Under the pieces are notes generated by a model. It worked only from the letters and a program-made list of their open reading frames with translations. It ran no database searches and had not been told where the DNA came from. A program made the translations under genes and the position numbers. Positions 34,938 through 38,268 of a DNA stretch of 38,268 nt are shown here, piece after piece (within the stretch, counting starts at the first letter, position 1; each line of letters begins with the position of its first letter). This stretch comes from a delta proteobacterium NaphS2 (GTDB taxonomy: Bacteria > Desulfobacterota > DSM-4660 > Desulfatiglandales > Desulfatiglandaceae). The stretch is taken from NCBI GenBank assembly GCA_000179315.1, contig ADZZ01000236.1, positions 1 to 38,268 on the forward strand, given 5' to 3'.

Positions 34938-36855
34938 CTCAAGTTTGACAGTTAGAAAATTATTATTTTGCTATTTCAGCTAGTTAAAAGACACACGGAT
35001 TTTGTTGGCACTACCATCTGACTTTTCCGGTATAGGCTCGACGTCCCGTATTGTAGGCGGCATGGCAACCCCAACAGCCTGGAAAACTTTGCCGCAGACT
35101 CCCTTGCTCTGGCTTCTGATAGCAAGCCGCCTGCCGTTTTCTTCGATGGTGACGGTCTGTAAAGACTTCAGGTCTTGCTTTATTTCCGCCCATTCGAAAC
35201 GGTGGCCGGCTTTAACAAGCCTTTGATCCAGTTCCTTTCGAAGTACCAGCGCCAGAAAACTGCAAAATACGTGACCGCGGATCGTCTGATCCTTCTGATG
35301 AAATATGGGACGGGTATCCAGCAGTGATTTGACGTCTCGAAAAACCCTTTCGACACGCCACAACTCCTTGTACTTTAGTGCCACCTTTTCGGGCGAAAGA
35401 TCCGTGTTTGTCTGCAGTACCCATTTGCCGTCAAAACGCGCTTCATACGTCACTCGTTTTTCATCGATACGGGCACTGTCCTTCTCGACCTTCAAATACT
35501 TCCGGAACCCCTTGTTGCCAACAAGGCTTTTGGGTCCCTTTTTGAGTTTTTCAGTGAGCGCCTTGACGATGGCTTCGCGGTCAGCGGCATCTTTTCGCTG
35601 CTGGCGAGGGTTCTGGCAAATGATGTATCGACAACCATCTATTTGAACCTGTTTGACTTTGAGCGGCTCCCGCTTTTTCGGATCGCTGCTTTCAGTGCGA
35701 ACCTCTTTGTAACGACCGGGATGGGACAAAACGCGATCTCGAATCTTTTTCACTTTTCGCATGCGGGCTCCCAGGATGTATGGGGTCCGGTTTGTTGGAG
35801 ACTCGAGTTGTTCCACCGTATCCGCACTGATCATGCCGCGATCGGCAACAATGCAGACCCGATTGATGGCGAACCGTTTTTTCAGCCTTTCAACGACGGG
35901 CAAAAGTGCAGTAACATCAGCCGTATTTCCTGGCCACATCTCGCAGCAGATTGGCTGGCCTTTATCATCGATGACCGCCCCAACGATCATTTGAACCCGG
36001 TCGGGCCGGTGGTCTTTGCTGAAACCGAATTGGCCGATACTCTCTCCACCGTGCCCTTCAAAGTAGATGGAGGTGGTGTCGAAAAATACCAGGTCCAGAT
36101 CCGAAAACAGATCTCGGCGATGGGAAAAGATCAGTTCCTCCACAAGGTCCTTGTTGCATCTGGGCGAAAAACCGGTACTTTCGTTCTGCACATCGAGCGC
36201 TTCACCCAGGAAACCCATGGCCCGATAGAGATGGTGAAGTTCCAAACCTTCGATGCCTTTGATGATGTAATCCCGACACCAGCGATGACAGAAACGATCC
36301 GAACCGGATACCAACAATCGGTGAAGGACCGTGAGGAAGATGGCGCGCTCCACATCGAACTCGAACTTACGTCCTTCCAATACCCGGGAAATAGCCTTTC
36401 TGATTCCGGCCTCTTCCCACAGCCGCTCGAAAATCAGCACGGGCCCGATCTTTTTGGAGTCAGCGGAGACATCGCTTTTTCCCGAGATGATCAACAGGGC
36501 CTGTTCGGAGAATCTGGACAATGACCGGATGAGCGTTTCCACCCGGCCCTTTGACTGCAGTTGGTCCATCCGGCCGATGGTAGCGATCACACGCTGTCTG
36601 ACTTTGCCTTTCTCTTTTTTGTTTTCGACGATTTGCAAATACTGATACTTACCGGACTTCTTGGCACGAGCGAACATTGGGGCCTCCTCATATAAAAGAC
36701 ACCCCTAAGGTAGAGCCTAACATATTAAATTGTCAATATAACAAATTGATTTCTGTGGCACTACCTTTTTGAGCTCAATTTGAAACCGGAAGTCTTAATA
36801 TCAGGTACTTATCTGCTTTTGGGCGCCCATTTTTTGGGGCAACTGTCAAACTTCA
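34938..36855 (-). mobile_element. IS1634-family insertion sequence with 6-bp target duplication
   Basis: 1918-bp element. Its ends carry inverted repeats: TCAAGTTTGACAGTT at 34939-34953 matches the complement of 36841-36855 at 14 of 15 positions. GTTACA occurs directly outside on both sides (34932-34937 and 36856-36861) in the same codon phase of the broken gene. The left boundary is uncertain by one base. A single transposase gene is on the minus strand. Confidence 0.9.
34980..36677 (-). CDS. IS1634-family transposase
   Basis: DDE transposase of the IS4-related superfamily, 565 aa. The N-terminus (MFARAKKSGKYQYLQIVENKKEKGKVRQRVIATIGRMD) is the usual IS1634 lead. Catalytic positions are in FFDTTSIYFEGHGG (first Asp), CIVADRGMIS (second Asp) and the YKELWRVERVFRDVKS block, which is the Y-R-E-K signature of the group. 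Complete and open, with no frameshift. Confidence 0.95.
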   Translation of the reverse strand: MFARAKKSGKYQYLQIVENKKEKGKVRQRVIATIGRMDQLQSKGRVETLIRSLSRFSEQALLIISGKSDVSADSKKIGPVLIFERLWEEAGIRKAISRVLEGRKFEFDVERAIFLTVLHRLLVSGSDRFCHRWCRDYIIKGIEGLELHHLYRAMGFLGEALDVQNESTGFSPRCNKDLVEELIFSHRRDLFSDLDLVFFDTTSIYFEGHGGESIGQFGFSKDHRPDRVQMIVGAVIDDKGQPICCEMWPGNTADVTALLPVVERLKKRFAINRVCIVADRGMISADTVEQLESPTNRTPYILGARMRKVKKIRDRVLSHPGRYKEVRTESSDPKKREPLKVKQVQIDGCRYIICQNPRQQRKDAADREAIVKALTEKLKKGPKSLVGNKGFRKYLKVEKDSARIDEKRVTYEARFDGKWVLQTNTDLSPEKVALKYKELWRVERVFRDVKSLLDTRPIFHQKDQTIRGHVFCSFLALVLRKELDQRLVKAGHRFEWAEIKQDLKSLQTVTIEENGRRLAIRSQSKGVCGKVFQAVGVAMPPTIRDVEPIPEKSDGSANKIRVSFN

Positions 36856-37157
36856 GTTACAACAATTACCCTTCCTGGAGGATTACCACAACAAAGAGCT
36901 TATGATCCTTCAACGCCAACAAGTCAAATTGTTGAGGATTCCACTGCCGCTTCTGATATAGAATTGACACCTACTTATCGTGAGGAAATCACAGAGACTT
37001 TTGAAAGAAGCAAGGGCCTGATTGATGGAGGGGTAAAAATAAGCCTTAAGCTACCGGATGCATTAAGCGGTGCACAATTTGAGTTTGAGAGAAAACCAAG
37101 AGAAGAAACAAGAAAAATTATTAGAAGTATCTTCCATAGGAAAAAATGAAATTTTAA

Positions 37158-37284
37158 GCATAACCCGGCGTTTCACACTCGACCGGGAACCCGGGGCGGC
37201 CTTTTCCCATTGGGTAATATCGAGTTGAACGTGACTCAAACCAAGTCTGTATTGGGTTCCCGGCGGGTGAACTTTGTGTTAGCT
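37158..37284 (+). repeat. Integron attC recombination site (putative)
   Basis: 127-bp imperfect inverted repeat bordered by GCATAAC (R'') and GTTAGCT (R'). GTTTCAC followed by CCGGGAACCC on the left pairs, with bulges, with GGGTTCCCGG and GGTGAAC on the right. The right half GGTGAACTTTGTGTTAGC is the usual end of environmental attC sites. Genes on both sides fit a cassette array: one stops 8 bp before it, and the next starts 18 bp after. The R'' matches the cassette's own 5' core at 34817 rather than the adjacent GTTAGCT, as it should for an inserted cassette. Confidence 0.6.
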
Positions 37285-37301
37285 GCGTAGAGGAAATCTT
37301 G

Positions 37302-37475
37302 ATGATTTTGTATAAATACATGAGCCCTGAAGGCGCGTTGAAAGTTTTGGAGGGAAACTCGATAGCTTTTTCGATAGCCAGTCAATTCAACGATCCGTTT
37401 GAAACTCAAGCAGGCTACCCATTTCAACCATCCAATCCAATCGAAGAGCTATTCGAAACGTCAACCGAAAATTGA
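37302..37475 (+). pseudogene. DUF2971 family protein, only the N-terminal 52-57 residues
   Basis: The ATG is preceded by GAGGAAA and lies 18 bp after the attC core. The frame reads LYKYMSPEGALKVLEGNSIAFSIASQFNDPFE, the recognisable N-terminal signature of DUF2971 proteins, which are usually 250-300 aa and common in defence or mobile contexts. It is cut off at about 37459 by the repeats of the IS21-like element, which add a stop codon at 37473. It was probably the second cassette of the array. Its own attC is not in the window. Confidence 0.65.
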
Positions 37476-37504
37476 CCCCTTGCGTCAACCGAAAATTGAC
37501 CCCT
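37459..37504. repeat. Tandem end repeats of an IS21-like element
   Basis: Two copies of a 22-bp sequence starting CGTCAACCGAAAATTGACCC lie at 37459-37480 and 37483-37504, separated by TG. IS21-family ends usually carry such multiple IstA-binding repeats. An istB remnant on the minus strand 550 bp to the right supports the reading. The inner boundary with the DUF2971 gene is at about 37459. Confidence 0.65.
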
Positions 37505-37552
37505 CTATGATTTAATAGTTTTGCATTTATCCATATTCTGGTACGCTGTTTT

Positions 37553-37609
37553 CACCTGCTCGGAGGATAGGGCAACTGCTGGGAAGCAACCCGAGCGCCG
37601 AAGCAGGTG
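37553..37609 (+). ncRNA. Compact structured RNA candidate
   Basis: CACCTGCT (37553-37560) pairs perfectly with AGCAGGTG (37602-37609), and the next CGG pairs with CCG (37561-37563 with 37598-37600). Inside, GGG and CCC enclose a further TGCT/AGCA stem. It lies within the IS21-like region with no gene on it and is followed at once by a terminator hairpin on the plus strand. I compared it with the riboswitch and small RNA consensus sequences I know and found no match. Function unknown. Confidence 0.4.
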
Positions 37610-37620
37610 ACGTAGGCATG

Positions 37621-37647
37621 GGGCCGTACTCGATAGTACGGCCCTTT
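37621..37647 (+). terminator. Rho-independent terminator after the structured RNA
   Basis: GGGCCGTAC (37621-37629) and GTACGGCCC (37636-37644) form a perfect 9-bp stem with a 6-base loop, followed by TTT. Further right, 37703-37716 holds another hairpin (GGGGGC-TG-GCCCCC). The stretch 37648-37806 otherwise shows no gene. Confidence 0.6.
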
Positions 37648-37806
37648 CCTCATGTCTTTTATTACATGCTTATGTCCATAATGCGTTAAATCCCGGGGGT
37701 TTGGGGGCTGGCCCCCATTTAAATCAGTCAAACATTCCTTCAAGTCGCCAAATATTTTTGAATTAAGCTATTTATATGGTTTACAGCAACGATTCGCGGA
37801 GTTGGG

Positions 37807-38058
37807 TTAAGTTATTTGCTTCAACAACTCCAGTGCTTTCTCCTGACTTTTCCCAATTTCAGACCGCGATACGTCACCAATTAGAATCGGATAAGTATAT
37901 CCGGTTTCTTGGACCAGGAGTCCGCCGAACGCATCTGCGATCCTGTAAATATAGTAATCCTCAAGGTCATCAAACCAGGTGGTGTTTTCATCTGTAAACT
38001 CAAAACTGACTGTTTCCAGCCTGCCCTTTAACGTATTGTATATAGTGATTTCTTTCAT
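37807..38058 (-). CDS. Small protein of unknown function coupled to istB
   Basis: 83-aa protein starting at an ATG (38058) with AAGGAG 6 bases upstream. The start overlaps the istB stop as ATGA, so both are translated together. The sequence is acidic and without membrane segments: EFTDENTTWFDDLEDYYIYRIADAFGGLLVQE in the middle and a Lys/Glu-rich helix at the C-terminus. I do not recognise a family. A position within an IS21-like element downstream of istB suggests a passenger or accessory gene, not a standard part of the family. Confidence 0.6.
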   Translation of the reverse strand: MKEITIYNTLKGRLETVSFEFTDENTTWFDDLEDYYIYRIADAFGGLLVQETGYTYPILIGDVSRSEIGKSQEKALELLKQIT

Positions 38059-38268
38059 TTGGGGCTCCTTTTCAATGTTTCCTTTAAACGGTAACTGTCC
38101 CAGTCGCAATTGATGATGTGGGCCTTATGCGTTACCCGATCCAGCAGCGCTGCCGTCATACTGGGATCACCAAATATTTCCGTCCAGTCTCCAAATCCCT
38201 TATTGGTGGTTATGATGACGGATTTTCTTTCGTGACGTTCCGCCATATTTGGAAATCAGCTGTGCCCT
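38055..38268 (-). CDS. istB: IstB-like ATP-binding protein of an IS21 element, C-terminal part
   Basis: Helper ATPase for IS21 transposition; most of it lies beyond the right edge. The visible C-terminus ERKSVIITTNKGFGDWTEIFGDPSMTAALLDRVTHKAHIINCDWDSYRLKETL is the usual end of IstB (sensor I TTN, GDW-EIFGD, LLDR and YRL). From about 38246 to the edge the expected residues QLIS-K-Y appear in another frame, which suggests a one-base shift close to the edge. This is only 22 bases, so it is not certain. Confidence 0.8.

Larger units (their letters stand above)
34854..37149 (+). pseudogene. Small cassette-type gene of unknown function interrupted by IS1634
   Basis: The gene starts at an ATG (34854) with GAGGGTGAT just before it and runs 28 codons to 34937, where the IS1634-type element begins. 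It resumes in the same frame at 36862 after the second copy of GTTACA and ends with TGA at 37149. Removing the element and one copy of the duplication gives an uninterrupted 123-aa protein. It is rich in Thr and Ser at first and charged towards its end (FEFERKPREETRKIIRSIFHRKK), with no signal peptide, helix bundle or known domain. The stop lies 8 bp before the attC site, typical for integron cassettes. Confidence 0.8.

Noticed and set aside
37459-37504. CRISPR array
   Set aside because: Only two repeat units with a 2-bp spacer; it fits IS21 end repeats, and no cas genes are present.
37552-37743. 63-aa minus-strand open frame over the structured RNA
   Set aside because: It crosses both hairpins, has no RBS and no similarity that I recognise; the inverted repeats explain the sequence better as RNA.

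Overview
The window looks like part of the chromosome of a sulfate-reducing bacterium of the Desulfobacterota (former Deltaproteobacteria). The strongest sign is a complete dsrMKJOP operon in canonical order, the membrane complex that serves dissimilatory sulfite reduction. A divergent nuoABCD start, a modABC molybdate importer and Gram-negative envelope genes (a PagL-like lipid A deacylase and an AsmA-like protein) fit this. The taxon is inferred from gene content only.

Layout. 1-5.5 kb is core metabolism: a Bax-inhibitor-1 protein cut by the window edge, a PPP-type phosphatase, and on the minus strand fructose-1,6-bisphosphatase, an AI-2E family transporter, thiM and thiL. 5.8-13.5 kb is an oppositely oriented defence island: a hicBA toxin-antitoxin pair, a type I restriction-modification locus in which hsdR, hsdM and hsdS are all damaged, and the remains of an ATPase plus HNH nuclease pair. 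After it comes thiE, so the island separates thiE from thiLM. 14-19 kb holds a DMT exporter whose 5' end lies in a perfect 116-bp tandem duplication, a HAD hydrolase, the PagL-like protein, a flavodoxin-like protein and an aminotransferase. 19-25.6 kb holds a lipoprotein, a large AsmA-like protein and modABC. modC lacks its molybdate-binding domain and overlaps dsrP tail to tail. 25.5-30.6 kb is dsrMKJOP.

30.8-33.4 kb starts a complex I operon (nuoA, B, C, D), which breaks off directly after nuoD. The last 5 kb is a mobile-element scrapyard. It contains an intact IS1595-type element with an 8-bp target duplication, and an IS1634-type element with a 6-bp duplication inside a small gene that can be put back together exactly. 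That gene ends 8 bp before what I read as an integron attC site. It is followed by a second cassette-like gene (DUF2971) that is cut off by the repeated end of an IS21-like element. That element carries an istB fragment, a small gene translationally coupled to istB, and a compact structured-RNA candidate with a terminator.

The most notable points are the integron-cassette signature at 34.8-37.3 kb without an integrase in view, the graded decay of the restriction island (including an in-phase slippery heptamer between the ATPase and HNH frames), the truncated complex I operon, and the structured RNA candidate near the right edge. No complete new defence system is evident: the defence genes present are recognisable families, mostly broken.
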